A stretch of DNA of 46,910 nt, taken from positions 1 through 46,910 of the forward strand of contig JACNKN010000065.1 in assembly GCA_014382015.1 (NCBI GenBank), given 5' to 3'. The DNA is from Fidelibacterota bacterium (GTDB lineage: Bacteria > Fidelibacterota > Marinisomatia > Marinisomatales > TCS55). A model generated the notes under the pieces. It searched no databases. It saw nothing but the letters and a program-made list of their open reading frames with translations, and was not told the DNA's origin. Position numbers and translations under genes: made by a program. Of the stretch, positions 7,624-16,494 are shown in pieces. The stretch's first letter is position 1, and each line of letters opens with the position of its first letter.

Positions 7624-9807
7624 ATGAGTAAACGAAATCTGAGTAAAGTGCAAAAATTGGCTGTAGAATCGTTCGGTAAACCTGTATTAATCTTCGCGGG
7701 AGCCGGAAGTGGAAAAACGCGAGTATTAACCTATAAAATTGCCCATCTTATCAAAAATAATCTGGTCTCTGCAGAACATATCCTTGCTGTCACTTTTACC
7801 AATAAAGCAGCGAAGGAAATGAAGGAACGCGTGAATAAGCTGGTTCCCGAAAAAGAATCAATTTTAAATATTGGCACATTTCATTCTATTTGTGCCCGGA
7901 TTCTGCGGAAAGAAATACACCACCTTGGGTATTCATCGGATTTTTCTATTTTTGATGTTCAAGATCAGAAATCCCTGGTAAAGGTTGTGATTGAATCCAT
8001 GGATATTCCAAAAAATTATGTAACGCCTCAAGAGGTGCGTCATAAAATTAGTTATTTTAAAAATAAATTGATTCACCCAGATGAAGCAAAAAAGAAGGCC
8101 CATTTGGTTGTAGAAAAAACCTATGCAGATATTTATGAAAAATATCAAAAAGCATTGGTTAAGAATAATGCAGTTGATTTCGATGATCTATTGATTCTCC
8201 CATTAACTATATTTGAAAATCATCCTAATATTTTGGAAAAATACCGTGAGAAATGGCAATATATTCTTGTGGATGAATACCAAGATACGAATAAGCCCCA
8301 ATTTATGTTTGTGAAATACTTAGCAGAAGGCCATCACCAAATTTGTGTTGTGGGTGATGATGATCAGTCCATTTATGGTTGGCGAGGTGCAGATATTCGC
8401 AATATTCTTGATTTTGAAAAGAATTTTGGTAATTGCGATGTGTTCAAATTAGAAAAAAACTATCGTTCATCTGCCCATATTCTTGAAGCAGCTTCTTCGG
8501 TCGTCAAAAATAATAAAAATCGTGCGCCGAAAGAACTCATTCCTCACAATGGTGCTGGAGAAAAATTAGGTTTAATTGAAACGAATGACGAGATGGAAGA
8601 AGCGGACGCTGTTGTCAATGCATTGGAAAAAGAAATCAAACTTCAAAAACGAAATTTCAGTGATTTTGCTATCCTATATCGTACCAATGCACAATCTCGA
8701 TCCCTGGAAGATGCATTTCGACGATCTGGAATTCCCTATAATATTGTAGGCGGATTTCGGTTTTATGAAAGAAAAGAAATTAAAGATCTCATTGGTTATC
8801 TTTCTCTTATCGTAAACCCAAAAGACACAATATCTCTGCGTCGCGTCATCAATTTTCCGCCTCGAGGGATTGGTATGAAAACAGTAGATAAATGTGTCAT
8901 TCAGGCCTCAATGAAAAAAACAGAGATGGTAGAAGTATTATCTCTTCCGGAGGAAATGGGGATCCGGGGTAAACAGGCAGGTTCATTGATGACATTTTAT
9001 AATATTATTAAAAAATATAATGAACTTTTGCCAAAACTTAATGCAGGTGAATTGGTTCGAGCATTGGTAGAAGAAGCAGGGATTGTTAGATATTATCGCG
9101 AGAGCAGTGCACCGGAAGATCAGGAACGCTTAGCCAATGTAATGGAATTCCTTAAAAGTGTAGATGAATTCATGGCGCGAACGCCGGATGGTGGATTATC
9201 CCAGTTTTTGGAAGAAGTATCTCTTTTGACTGATCTGGATCAGTGGAATGATGAAACAAACCGCGTGACGCTCATGACCCTCCACTCGGCAAAAGGATTG
9301 GAGTTCCCAGTAATTTTTATCACCGGTTTGGAAGATGGTCTATTTCCACTGTATAGTGCATTAGAATCCGTAGAAAAATTAGAAGAGGAACGGCGTCTGT
9401 TTTATGTGGGACTGACACGAGCGATGGAAAAAGTATATCTTATGTATGCCAACCATCGCAGACGGATCGGTTCAGATGAATTATATGGAATGGTATCTCG
9501 TTTTGTCTATGAAATGCCGGAAGATAAACTGGAAAAGATTTCATTTACGTCTGCCTTGACTCGGAAAGTGGTCGGTGGTCGTCCAGGTCAATTTACCAAA
9601 ACGGCTGTCAGTCGAACCGTTGTCGTATTTGATGATTTCCGAGTTGGTGATTATGTGGAGCATGCCATATTTGGTGTTGGGAAAGTAATGGCTTTAAGCG
9701 GTCAGGGTGAAAACCAGCGCGTGGGCATTGTTTTCAAAGACGGGTTAAAGAAAAAACTTGTTGTGAAATTTGCAAACCTAAAAAAGGTTGAATCTCCGGA
9801 AGACTGA
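7624..9807 (+). CDS. pcrA: UvrD/PcrA-type superfamily 1 ATP-dependent DNA helicase
   Basis: This 727-residue 3'-5' helicase acts in nucleotide-excision and mismatch repair and displaces RecA. Walker A is AGAGSGKT at residues 25-32. Walker B is DEYQDTN, motif III is GDDDQSIYGWRGAD, and the motifs near the C-terminal half are TLHSAKGLEF and FYVGLTRA. The final 55 residues (FRVGDYVEHAIFGVGKV...) form the tudor-like domain that contacts RNA polymerase in PcrA and UvrD, which favours this family over Rep. All key residues are present and the length is typical. Confidence 0.95.
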   Translation: MSKRNLSKVQKLAVESFGKPVLIFAGAGSGKTRVLTYKIAHLIKNNLVSAEHILAVTFTNKAAKEMKERVNKLVPEKESILNIGTFHSICARILRKEIHHLGYSSDFSIFDVQDQKSLVKVVIESMDIPKNYVTPQEVRHKISYFKNKLIHPDEAKKKAHLVVEKTYADIYEKYQKALVKNNAVDFDDLLILPLTIFENHPNILEKYREKWQYILVDEYQDTNKPQFMFVKYLAEGHHQICVVGDDDQSIYGWRGADIRNILDFEKNFGNCDVFKLEKNYRSSAHILEAASSVVKNNKNRAPKELIPHNGAGEKLGLIETNDEMEEADAVVNALEKEIKLQKRNFSDFAILYRTNAQSRSLEDAFRRSGIPYNIVGGFRFYERKEIKDLIGYLSLIVNPKDTISLRRVINFPPRGIGMKTVDKCVIQASMKKTEMVEVLSLPEEMGIRGKQAGSLMTFYNIIKKYNELLPKLNAGELVRALVEEAGIVRYYRESSAPEDQERLANVMEFLKSVDEFMARTPDGGLSQFLEEVSLLTDLDQWNDETNRVTLMTLHSAKGLEFPVIFITGLEDGLFPLYSALESVEKLEEERRLFYVGLTRAMEKVYLMYANHRRRIGSDELYGMVSRFVYEMPEDKLEKISFTSALTRKVVGGRPGQFTKTAVSRTVVVFDDFRVGDYVEHAIFGVGKVMALSGQGENQRVGIVFKDGLKKKLVVKFANLKKVESPED

Positions 9808-9838
9808 TTTTCCCTTTTAATCTTTACTTCTGATTGAA

Positions 9839-9858
9839 AAACGTTTAATCTGACGTTT
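9839..9858 (+). terminator. weak hairpin after the helicase gene
   Basis: A 6-bp stem (aaacgt/acgttt) with an 8-nt loop is followed by attattattttcc. It is short and AT-rich, so termination would be leaky. It is the best candidate between the helicase and the Fur-family operon. Confidence 0.3.
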
Positions 9859-9902
9859 ATTATTATTTTCCTTTAAATAAATTGATTTCTATTCTTATAT
9901 TC

Positions 9903-9917
9903 TGAGACTCATTCTCA
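9903..9917. promoter_or_regulatory. Fur box upstream of the fur-feoAB operon
   Basis: The 15-mer TGAGACTCATTCTCA is a 7-1-7 inverted repeat with one mismatched position and is one base from the classic TGAGAATCATTCTCA Fur-box form. It ends 18 bp before the fur ATG. Iron-loaded regulator binding here would repress both the regulator gene and the ferrous iron importer behind it. Confidence 0.75.
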
Positions 9918-9935
9918 ATAAGAAAGAAGAAATAC

Positions 9936-10364
9936 ATGGCATCTACCGACCCGCTAAAAAGAGCATTAAAAAAAGAAGGATTACGATATACACAACAGCG
10001 CCAGTCTGTGTGGGATGAACTTTGCGCCACCGATGATCATCGGGATGCAGAAGAAATTTATTTGGCCATCCGCCAATCTGAGCTACATGTTTCCCGGGCT
10101 ACGGTGTATCGCACCATTGATGTTCTTGTTAAAAATAAAATGGTTCGGAAATTGGATTTAGGGGATGGTCGGGCAAGATACGAGCATAAAATGAATGCGA
10201 CCCATCATGATCATTTGATTTGTATTCAATGTGGGAAAATTGAAGAATTTGTGGATGAGGTTATTGAATCGCGGCAAGATGAGATTGTGAAAAATTTTGG
10301 ATATAAACTGGTGCGCCATATCCATCAATTATTCATTATTTGTGATGAATGTAAAACCCCATGA
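9936..10364 (+). CDS. fur: Fur family ferric uptake regulator
   Basis: This 142-residue metal-responsive repressor has an N-terminal winged helix (GLRYTQQRQSVWDEL..., then SRATVYRTIDVLVK) for DNA binding. The dimerisation and metal-binding domain has HHDHLICIQCGKIEEF and a C-terminal CDEC, giving the two CxxC pairs of the structural zinc site, plus conserved His residues. The family includes Zur and PerR, but linkage to feoAB and a Fur-box-like site point to iron. Its TGA overlaps the feoA ATG by four bases (ATGA), so translation is probably coupled. Confidence 0.9.
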   Translation: MASTDPLKRALKKEGLRYTQQRQSVWDELCATDDHRDAEEIYLAIRQSELHVSRATVYRTIDVLVKNKMVRKLDLGDGRARYEHKMNATHHDHLICIQCGKIEEFVDEVIESRQDEIVKNFGYKLVRHIHQLFIICDECKTP

Positions 10365-10579
10365 CTATTATCGATTTGACCCCGGGAGAAGTGGGTACAA
10401 TTAACGGAATAAAAGGAGATAGGCATTTACAAAACCGTCTGGTTGAATTAGGCTTGTTGCCCGGAACGGAAGTTCGGTTGGTTAAGTGTACACCATTTAA
10501 TGGTCCTGTGGAAATAAAAGTCCGGGATTCTTATTTATCAATCCGTCGGGATGATGCTAAACTTGTTGAACTAAAATGA
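10361..10579 (+). CDS. feoA: FeoA ferrous iron transport accessory protein
   Basis: This 72-residue cytoplasmic SH3-like protein is needed for FeoB activity. The family pattern is visible: an L-x-P-G-E-x-G start, the RLVELGLLPGTEV core, and PFNGPVEIKVRDSYLSIRRDDA. It overlaps fur upstream and feoB downstream by 4 bp each, so the three genes form one translationally coupled unit. Confidence 0.95.
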   Translation: MTIIDLTPGEVGTINGIKGDRHLQNRLVELGLLPGTEVRLVKCTPFNGPVEIKVRDSYLSIRRDDAKLVELK

Positions 10580-12684
10580 AGAAGTCTCATTTTGTTGAGC
10601 CAAAACCAAAGGCGATTGACCCATCAAAATGGGTGGCTTTGGTTGGAAATCCGAATTGCGGAAAAACAGCAATATTTAATCTACTCACGGGATTGAATCA
10701 AAAAGTATCCAATTATCCCGGCATTACCGTAGAAAAAAAAGTCGGAAAAGTTTATACTCAAGAAAAAACATTTTTTAATTTATTAGATCTACCCGGGACC
10801 TATAGCCTTTCGGCAGAATCTTTCGATGAACAAATTGTTTCTGATCAAGTGGTGAGCTGGGCTAAAGGAGAAGATCCACCATCAGTTATAGTCTCTGTGG
10901 TGGATGCCTCGAATCTGTCCAGAAATTTATATTTAACCACCCAACTTCTTGATTTGGACATCCCTGTGATTGTTGCATTAAATATGATGGATCGATTGGA
11001 GGATGTGAGCCATATTGATATAAAAAAACTGGAAAGAGAATTAGGAGTGTCAGCAGTTATTCCCATCTCTGCAAAAATGAATTGGGGGTTAGATGATTTA
11101 AAAAAAGCCATCCAAAAACCGATTAAAACAAGGGAACAGGTTGATCATCAGTCCCAATGGATAAAACAGGAACTTTCTCATCAATTTAAATCACTGATAG
11201 ATTCGAAATTTTTATCCTCAAAATTTGCAGCAGCACAGGCATTAAGGCGAATATCCAGGAATGGATCTATTAATGGCGAGGATACAAAAATTGAATCCAT
11301 TCGAAATTCAATATCAGAATTAGGATACTATATCGAAACTCTGGAAGCAACATTGCGCTATGAATGGATTGATGGTATCATGCCTTTGGTCCAGCCAAAA
11401 ATAAAACCCAAAATTCACAAAGAAACGCGAAGTGAACGATGGGATCAAATATTAACTCACAGTTGGATGGGTCCTGGTATATTTATGGTCATTCTATATT
11501 TTATTTTTCAATCTATTTTTACATGGGCAGCCGTACCCATGGATTGGATTCAAGCGGGTATAGATAATATTTCTATTTTTGTTTTATCCAATTTAGCACC
11601 GGGTATGTTACGGGATATTTTAGTCGAAGGAATCATTGGTGGTGTGGGCGCGATTGTCATTTTTCTACCTCAGATTTTAATATTGAGTTTTTTCCTGACG
11701 GTGCTGGAAGATACAGGCTACATGGCTCGCGTTGCATTCATGCTGGATAAGAGTATGACAAAAATGGGTCTTCATGGGAAATCTATATTACCGCTTATGA
11801 GTGGTTATGCCTGTGCAATTCCAGGGATCATGTCCGCCCGTACAATTGACAGTTGGAAAGAACGTTTGGTGACAATCCTGATTTTACCCCTCATGAGCTG
11901 CAGTGCCAGACTCCCCGTATACACCCTGTTAATCAGTGCATTCATTCCTCCAATAACTGTGGGAGGTTATTTCAATTTGCAGGGACTCACGCTGGTTGTG
12001 ATGTATTTCCTTGGAACGGTTACTGCATTAATTTTGGCAAAAATATTCAGCCGATTTATTAAAGAAAAATCATCCTCTTCATTTGTAATGGAACTGCCAC
12101 CTTATCGTGTACCGATTGCCCGATCTGTCATTCGTCAAGTTTTTATCCGTGGAAAATTATTTATGGTCAATGCAGGTAAAATTATCATGGCTATCTCCAT
12201 TGTGTTGTGGTTTTTGGCCTCCTTCCCCAAGGTGGATGCTTCCGTAACCGACGTCAATCCCATTCATCATAGTTATGCAGGTAAAATTGGGCATGCCATG
12301 GAACCGGTGATTCGACCTCTGGGATTTGATTGGAAAATCGGTATCGGATTATTGACTTCATTTGCCGCAAGGGAAGTAATGGTATCAACTCTGGCGACCA
12401 TATATAATGTGGAAGACAGGGGGGATGAAACGGTCAATTTGCGGGAAGCCATGCAAAATGATGTGGACGAAAAAACAGGGAAACCAGTATATACTCCCCT
12501 AATTGCATTGGCATTAATGGTGTTTTATGTGTTTGCGGCACAGTGCATGGCAACCTTTGCCATTGTTCGCCAAGAAACCAATTCATGGAAATGGCCAATA
12601 TTTATGATTACCTATCTTACGATCCTGGCTTATACCTGTGCGTTCATTGTGTATCGCGGTGGATTATTTTTGGGGTTTAGTTAA
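10576..12684 (+). CDS. feoB: FeoB ferrous iron transporter
   Basis: This 702-residue inner-membrane Fe2+ importer carries an N-terminal G domain: G1 GNPNCGKTAIF near residue 24, G2 NYPGITVE, G3 DLPGTYSL, G4 NMMD and a G5-like SAK. A helical GDI-like spacer follows, then the polytopic Gate domains with GYACAIPGIMSART and the second Gate (GFDWKIGIGLLTSFAAREV). All parts expected of a full-length FeoB are present. The ATG overlaps the feoA stop, and the stop TAA shares one base with the next start (TAATG). It is probably controlled by the Fur box at 9903. Confidence 0.97.
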   Translation: MKKSHFVEPKPKAIDPSKWVALVGNPNCGKTAIFNLLTGLNQKVSNYPGITVEKKVGKVYTQEKTFFNLLDLPGTYSLSAESFDEQIVSDQVVSWAKGEDPPSVIVSVVDASNLSRNLYLTTQLLDLDIPVIVALNMMDRLEDVSHIDIKKLERELGVSAVIPISAKMNWGLDDLKKAIQKPIKTREQVDHQSQWIKQELSHQFKSLIDSKFLSSKFAAAQALRRISRNGSINGEDTKIESIRNSISELGYYIETLEATLRYEWIDGIMPLVQPKIKPKIHKETRSERWDQILTHSWMGPGIFMVILYFIFQSIFTWAAVPMDWIQAGIDNISIFVLSNLAPGMLRDILVEGIIGGVGAIVIFLPQILILSFFLTVLEDTGYMARVAFMLDKSMTKMGLHGKSILPLMSGYACAIPGIMSARTIDSWKERLVTILILPLMSCSARLPVYTLLISAFIPPITVGGYFNLQGLTLVVMYFLGTVTALILAKIFSRFIKEKSSSSFVMELPPYRVPIARSVIRQVFIRGKLFMVNAGKIIMAISIVLWFLASFPKVDASVTDVNPIHHSYAGKIGHAMEPVIRPLGFDWKIGIGLLTSFAAREVMVSTLATIYNVEDRGDETVNLREAMQNDVDEKTGKPVYTPLIALALMVFYVFAAQCMATFAIVRQETNSWKWPIFMITYLTILAYTCAFIVYRGGLFLGFS

Positions 12685-12842
12685 TGGATTGGCAATATAT
12701 AGCGGCAGGTGGTCTCGGTTTGGCTGCGCTAATCTACGTAATTCGAAATTTTATGAGACAGCTTAGAAAGCCGGAAGTAGACCCAAAATGTGACGATTGC
12801 CCCGTTCCGGATTTGATGGATAAAAAAGAAAAATCAGACTAA
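12684..12842 (+). CDS. FeoB-associated Cys-rich membrane protein
   Basis: This 52-residue protein begins MDWQYIAAGGLGLAALIYV, which forms one membrane helix. A basic stretch follows, and then a CDDCP motif. This matches the small FeoB-associated (attachment helix plus Cys) proteins found after feoB in many bacteria; their role may be to assist or stabilise the transporter. The start shares a base with the FeoB stop. The last 9 bp overlap the end of the convergent GNAT gene. Confidence 0.8.
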   Translation: MDWQYIAAGGLGLAALIYVIRNFMRQLRKPEVDPKCDDCPVPDLMDKKEKSD

Positions 12843-13313
12843 TGGTTTTTCCATAAATAAACTTCCCTGTTTGGATGTTTCTTTTTTTATAAACCCCAAT
12901 TTTTCATATAATTTTATGGCTGGTTCATTTTTTGGCATGACCCATAAGGTTATAGATTCCATTTTTTCTTTTTTACCTAAAGATTCGAGATAATTCATTA
13001 TTTTTTCTCCCAACCCTTGATGGCGATATTTCTTATCGATAAAAATATGAAATGCATGAGCCCGTTTAGCCTCTGACATTATTTTCAGATTTCCAATACC
13101 TACAATCCAATCATCAAATTTTATGACGAAACTGTCGATATTCTGGGTCGAATAATTCATTGAAACCCACTTTTTAAACCTGAATGGATATGGCATATTA
13201 GGGCTGGTTAGATTTAACTCTTTTGGGTTTTGAAACCATTTGACCAGTACGGCCTCTAAAATCCGTGCATCCTTTTGATGGGCATAGCTGACTTTTTCAA
13301 TTGTGATGGACAT
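12834..13313 (-). CDS. GNAT family N-acetyltransferase
   Basis: This is a 159-residue acyl-CoA-dependent acetyltransferase. Motif A with the pyrophosphate-binding loop is seen as HIFIDKKYRHQGLGEKIMNYL (RxxGLG near residue 100), followed by the motif B region ending ...IKLYEKLGFIKK. The substrate cannot be read from the sequence. It is convergent with the FeoB-associated gene, overlapping its last 9 bp, and divergent from the HD-domain gene 51 bp away. Confidence 0.85.
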   Translation of the reverse strand: MSITIEKVSYAHQKDARILEAVLVKWFQNPKELNLTSPNMPYPFRFKKWVSMNYSTQNIDSFVIKFDDWIVGIGNLKIMSEAKRAHAFHIFIDKKYRHQGLGEKIMNYLESLGKKEKMESITLWVMPKNEPAIKLYEKLGFIKKETSKQGSLFMEKPLV

Positions 13314-13364
13314 AGGTTTTCTTTACTGATATTTTCGTAAGTTTGGACCCGAAATTTAGAACCA

Positions 13365-14330
13365 ATGAAGACTATAGTCCCAATTTCAAAATTTAAAGAA
13401 GGTGATTCAATTCAGGGGTTTTACCTTTGTGTAGAAAAACACTTACGCCATACCCGATCTGGTGATTTATATCTTGATATAGTTTTAAAAGACCGCACGG
13501 GGAAAGTGCACGGTAAAGTATGGGATAAGGTGGCGGATTTTAATGAAAAATTTTCCAGTGGTGATGCGGTGGCTATTAAAGGTGACGTTGACATTTTTAT
13601 GGATCGCCCCCAACTCACCGTAAAGCGCATTAATAAAGCCACAGTTCAAAACTATGCACGATATGGGTTTGATCCCGTATTGGTTGTGCCAACAGCTGAT
13701 GTGGATCCTGATAAAATGTGGAAAGAAATCATATCCCATATTGGGAAAATAAAAAATGTCTTTCTTAAAAAATTATGTCATCAAATATATTCAGAAAACA
13801 AAGAGAAATTGATGACACATCCGGCATCGGTCTCCATGCATCATAATTATCGTTCGGGGTTTTTGGAACATATTCTGTCCATGACTAAAACCGCCGCCCA
13901 ATTGGCACCCCATTATCAACTGGATACAGATTTGGTGTTAACAGGTGTTCTCTTACATGATATTGGAAAACTGCATGAAATTGAATCTGATTATGAAGCG
14001 TCCTTTACAGAAGAGGGAAATTTGATTGGACACATAGTGATTGGGAGGGATATGGCCCGGACCACGGCAGGAAAAATCAAAAAATTCCCGAAAAATCTTC
14101 TAATTAAGGTGGAGCATATGATTCTTTCCCATCAGGGAAAGTATGAATGGCAGAGCCCCAAAAAACCAGCATTTAAGGAAGCATTATTGGTTCACCTCAT
14201 TGATGTGGTGGATTCTCAAATGAATATAATGGAGATGGCGATGGAAGAAGATCCGGAAAAAGGACCCTTTACAAACCGACACAATTATTTTCGAATCCCC
14301 TTATTCAAAGGTGAGAATGGAACTGAATAA
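13365..14330 (+). CDS. yhaM: YhaM-like 3'-5' exoribonuclease (OB fold plus HD domain)
   Basis: This is a 321-residue protein. Residues about 15-95 form an OB-fold nucleic-acid-binding domain (FYLCVEKHLRHTRSGDLYLDI, ...GKVHGKVWD). The C-terminal half is an HD phosphohydrolase domain with HH...GFLEHILSM, the diagnostic LLHDIGKLHE near residue 200, and later HMILSHQG. The order and length match YhaM, a manganese-dependent 3'-5' exonuclease acting on RNA and DNA ends. The C-terminal 14 bp overlap the ECF S-component start (ATG 14317), which suggests cotranscription but not necessarily shared function. Confidence 0.85.
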   Translation: MKTIVPISKFKEGDSIQGFYLCVEKHLRHTRSGDLYLDIVLKDRTGKVHGKVWDKVADFNEKFSSGDAVAIKGDVDIFMDRPQLTVKRINKATVQNYARYGFDPVLVVPTADVDPDKMWKEIISHIGKIKNVFLKKLCHQIYSENKEKLMTHPASVSMHHNYRSGFLEHILSMTKTAAQLAPHYQLDTDLVLTGVLLHDIGKLHEIESDYEASFTEEGNLIGHIVIGRDMARTTAGKIKKFPKNLLIKVEHMILSHQGKYEWQSPKKPAFKEALLVHLIDVVDSQMNIMEMAMEEDPEKGPFTNRHNYFRIPLFKGENGTE

Positions 14331-14838
14331 GTTAGTCCGAGCGGCTATATTATGCGCTCTGGCTGTCGGTATGGGATTTTCTCTAATGCTTATCCCAAAT
14401 ATAGAATTGATTACGGTAATTGTTTTTATTTCCGGATTATATTTGGGCATAGGATGGGGTGCCCTGGTTGGGGGTACTGCCATATTTATTTATTCCGGAC
14501 TCAATCCCATGGGGTCCGGTTTAGCATTTCCTCCATTATTTATGGTGCAGATTTTAGGGATGGTTATTGCAGGCATCGCTGGGGGAATGGCGAGGCCAAT
14601 ATTATTTAAAAAGGAATTTAATATATTTTCACTTGCGGGTCTATTCCTCATGGGTTTTTCCATTACACTTATTTACGATGTATTTACATTGATCACCTAT
14701 CCCATTTCCGCAGGATTGGGTTATGCAGGCGTCATGGCCGCTCTTGTAAAGGGAATTGGGTTTACAGTTTTACATGAAATATCGAATGGGGTTGTATTTT
14801 TAGTCGCAGTTCCCCGTGTCGTGAAGCATTTGAAATAA
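14317..14838 (+). CDS. ECF transporter S component (substrate unknown)
   Basis: This 173-residue polytopic protein has about six hydrophobic segments and begins MELNKLVRAAILCALAVGMG, the LxxxALLxAL-type N-terminal helix of energy-coupling-factor S components that contacts the T subunit. A Pro-rich FPPLFMVQILGMVIAGIAGG segment and glycine-rich helices fit the family. No EcfA or EcfT genes are in the window, so it would use a shared module. Vitamins are the usual cargo; cobalamin is possible because a riboswitch-controlled B12 receptor operon lies next door, but nothing in the protein proves this. A GTG at 14311 is an alternative start. Confidence 0.75.
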   Translation: MELNKLVRAAILCALAVGMGFSLMLIPNIELITVIVFISGLYLGIGWGALVGGTAIFIYSGLNPMGSGLAFPPLFMVQILGMVIAGIAGGMARPILFKKEFNIFSLAGLFLMGFSITLIYDVFTLITYPISAGLGYAGVMAALVKGIGFTVLHEISNGVVFLVAVPRVVKHLK

Positions 14839-14842
14839 AAGT

Positions 14843-16462
14843 ATGAGAAAATTTTTCATCCTTTTATGCCTGGTTTCAGGATTAGTTGCCCAAAATACAA
14901 TTACAATTCCATTCGATTGGGCAGGTCAAAATGGTATATATATCAACGATGGTGCTTTGTTCTGGAACCGAGATTGGACGTCTGGGATGTTGTTGTTTGA
15001 CGGAACCTATACATCCTATTCCAAGAGATATGGAGCGCACACATCTAAACTGTTTGAATCGGTAAAACCGGGGATGCTGGCCTCTTGGCGCGCTTTGCCT
15101 GATTCAAATAAAGTGGAAAGTTATTTTGATTATTACAAAGGTGATTATGCTTTTGACCAATTAGAAATTGGTGCAAATTATGAGCAATTGAATAAACATA
15201 TTGGCATAACGGGGTTTAAACGAACACATGGGGGAAATACAGGCCATTATTTTTATCCCACTGGCGGATCTTCTCCCATACATCATTCATATCGTATCGA
15301 TTATGCGGCGAGTAAAAATGGCCGAAAACTGGAAGTTTCGGCAGGGCGTTTTGTCACCCGGAGTGGTTTACCTGATTCCACATCCAATGGATTGGAGAAT
15401 GACAATATCCTGAGTGCCGGTGTTCGTTATCAGCGACCGTTTGGTGGTTGGACAATAGATGCATATTTCGGTCAATTTTTCCAACATCGTCTTGTTCACC
15501 ATTCGTCATTGTCCGATTCGAATTATCAGAATATAAATCGAAATCGATTGGACATTTTATTCCAATCACCGGGAGGATTTGGATTTGGTATCAAACAAAA
15601 TACGCAACAAATTAATGCGGATACCACGAATCGCTTTTTGAGTTGGTCAAATTTTTATGCGCAAAAAGAACTCAAAAATTTCAAAATGCTGGTTGGGGTG
15701 AATCAATTTAATAATGGGAGTAGCGATAATCCTTTTTCTTGGCATATAAATTATCAGAAAGAATTGGATGCATTATACATGAAGATTGTTTCGTCAGGCT
15801 TTCCAAAACCAATTCATCCAACATTTGATTATTCGGATCAGCAATCCATTTATGACTCTCTGAATTATGAATTTTGGAATCATTCCATGGCAAAGATTGG
15901 TTTTATCAACCAAAGCATGGGTGGGGATTTATTCGTTTCCGTAGTTCATCGTAAGAAAAGTGTATATGAAAAAGAGGATGCTAATATTCAATTTGTAGGA
16001 GGGAATTTACATTATGGGTTTAATAATGGATGGTCAGTTTACAGTAAAATAATCGCACAATTAGATTCATCGATTTATGGCGGCGGCATTGGAACCATTA
16101 CCACCACAGGTATGAAGGGTAAATTGAATTTATTTAAAGGAAATATGAAAATAGATGCCCATCTTTGGATGGATGGGGCAAATGGAAAATTGAAATCTTT
16201 TGGATTTGATCCAATTAGGCAAGTCCCATTTAAACATACGAATCCTAGTTGGGTATTGCCGGATCAATGGCTCCTTCATTTTAAAGCAGTGGCAAATATT
16301 TCTGGTGTAATAGTCTCATATAAAATCAATAATGTTTTGAATGCAGTTGGCAGTATGGCTGGTGCATCCTCAGATGATTTAATGTGGGCTCGCCCCAACC
16401 ATGTCTATCCACAATTGGGGCGTATGATGCAATTGGGTGTCACTTGGTATTTTAAAGATTAG
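14843..16462 (+). CDS. outer-membrane beta-barrel protein
   Basis: This 539-residue protein has a cleavable signal peptide (MRKFFILLCLVSGLVAQ). It is rich in alternating aromatic and polar strands separated by Gly/Asn/Asp turns, and the end is strand-like (MQLGVTWYFKD) with terminal aromatics, as in outer-membrane barrels. No plug or TonB box is evident, so it looks like a porin-like or receptor-accessory protein rather than a TonB-dependent receptor. It starts 4 bp after the ECF S component and is convergent with the B12 operon. I do not recognise a named family. Confidence 0.65.
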   Translation: MRKFFILLCLVSGLVAQNTITIPFDWAGQNGIYINDGALFWNRDWTSGMLLFDGTYTSYSKRYGAHTSKLFESVKPGMLASWRALPDSNKVESYFDYYKGDYAFDQLEIGANYEQLNKHIGITGFKRTHGGNTGHYFYPTGGSSPIHHSYRIDYAASKNGRKLEVSAGRFVTRSGLPDSTSNGLENDNILSAGVRYQRPFGGWTIDAYFGQFFQHRLVHHSSLSDSNYQNINRNRLDILFQSPGGFGFGIKQNTQQINADTTNRFLSWSNFYAQKELKNFKMLVGVNQFNNGSSDNPFSWHINYQKELDALYMKIVSSGFPKPIHPTFDYSDQQSIYDSLNYEFWNHSMAKIGFINQSMGGDLFVSVVHRKKSVYEKEDANIQFVGGNLHYGFNNGWSVYSKIIAQLDSSIYGGGIGTITTTGMKGKLNLFKGNMKIDAHLWMDGANGKLKSFGFDPIRQVPFKHTNPSWVLPDQWLLHFKAVANISGVIVSYKINNVLNAVGSMAGASSDDLMWARPNHVYPQLGRMMQLGVTWYFKD

Positions 16463-16494
16463 CGGCCATTATAAACCCCTGGGATTGGAGAATA

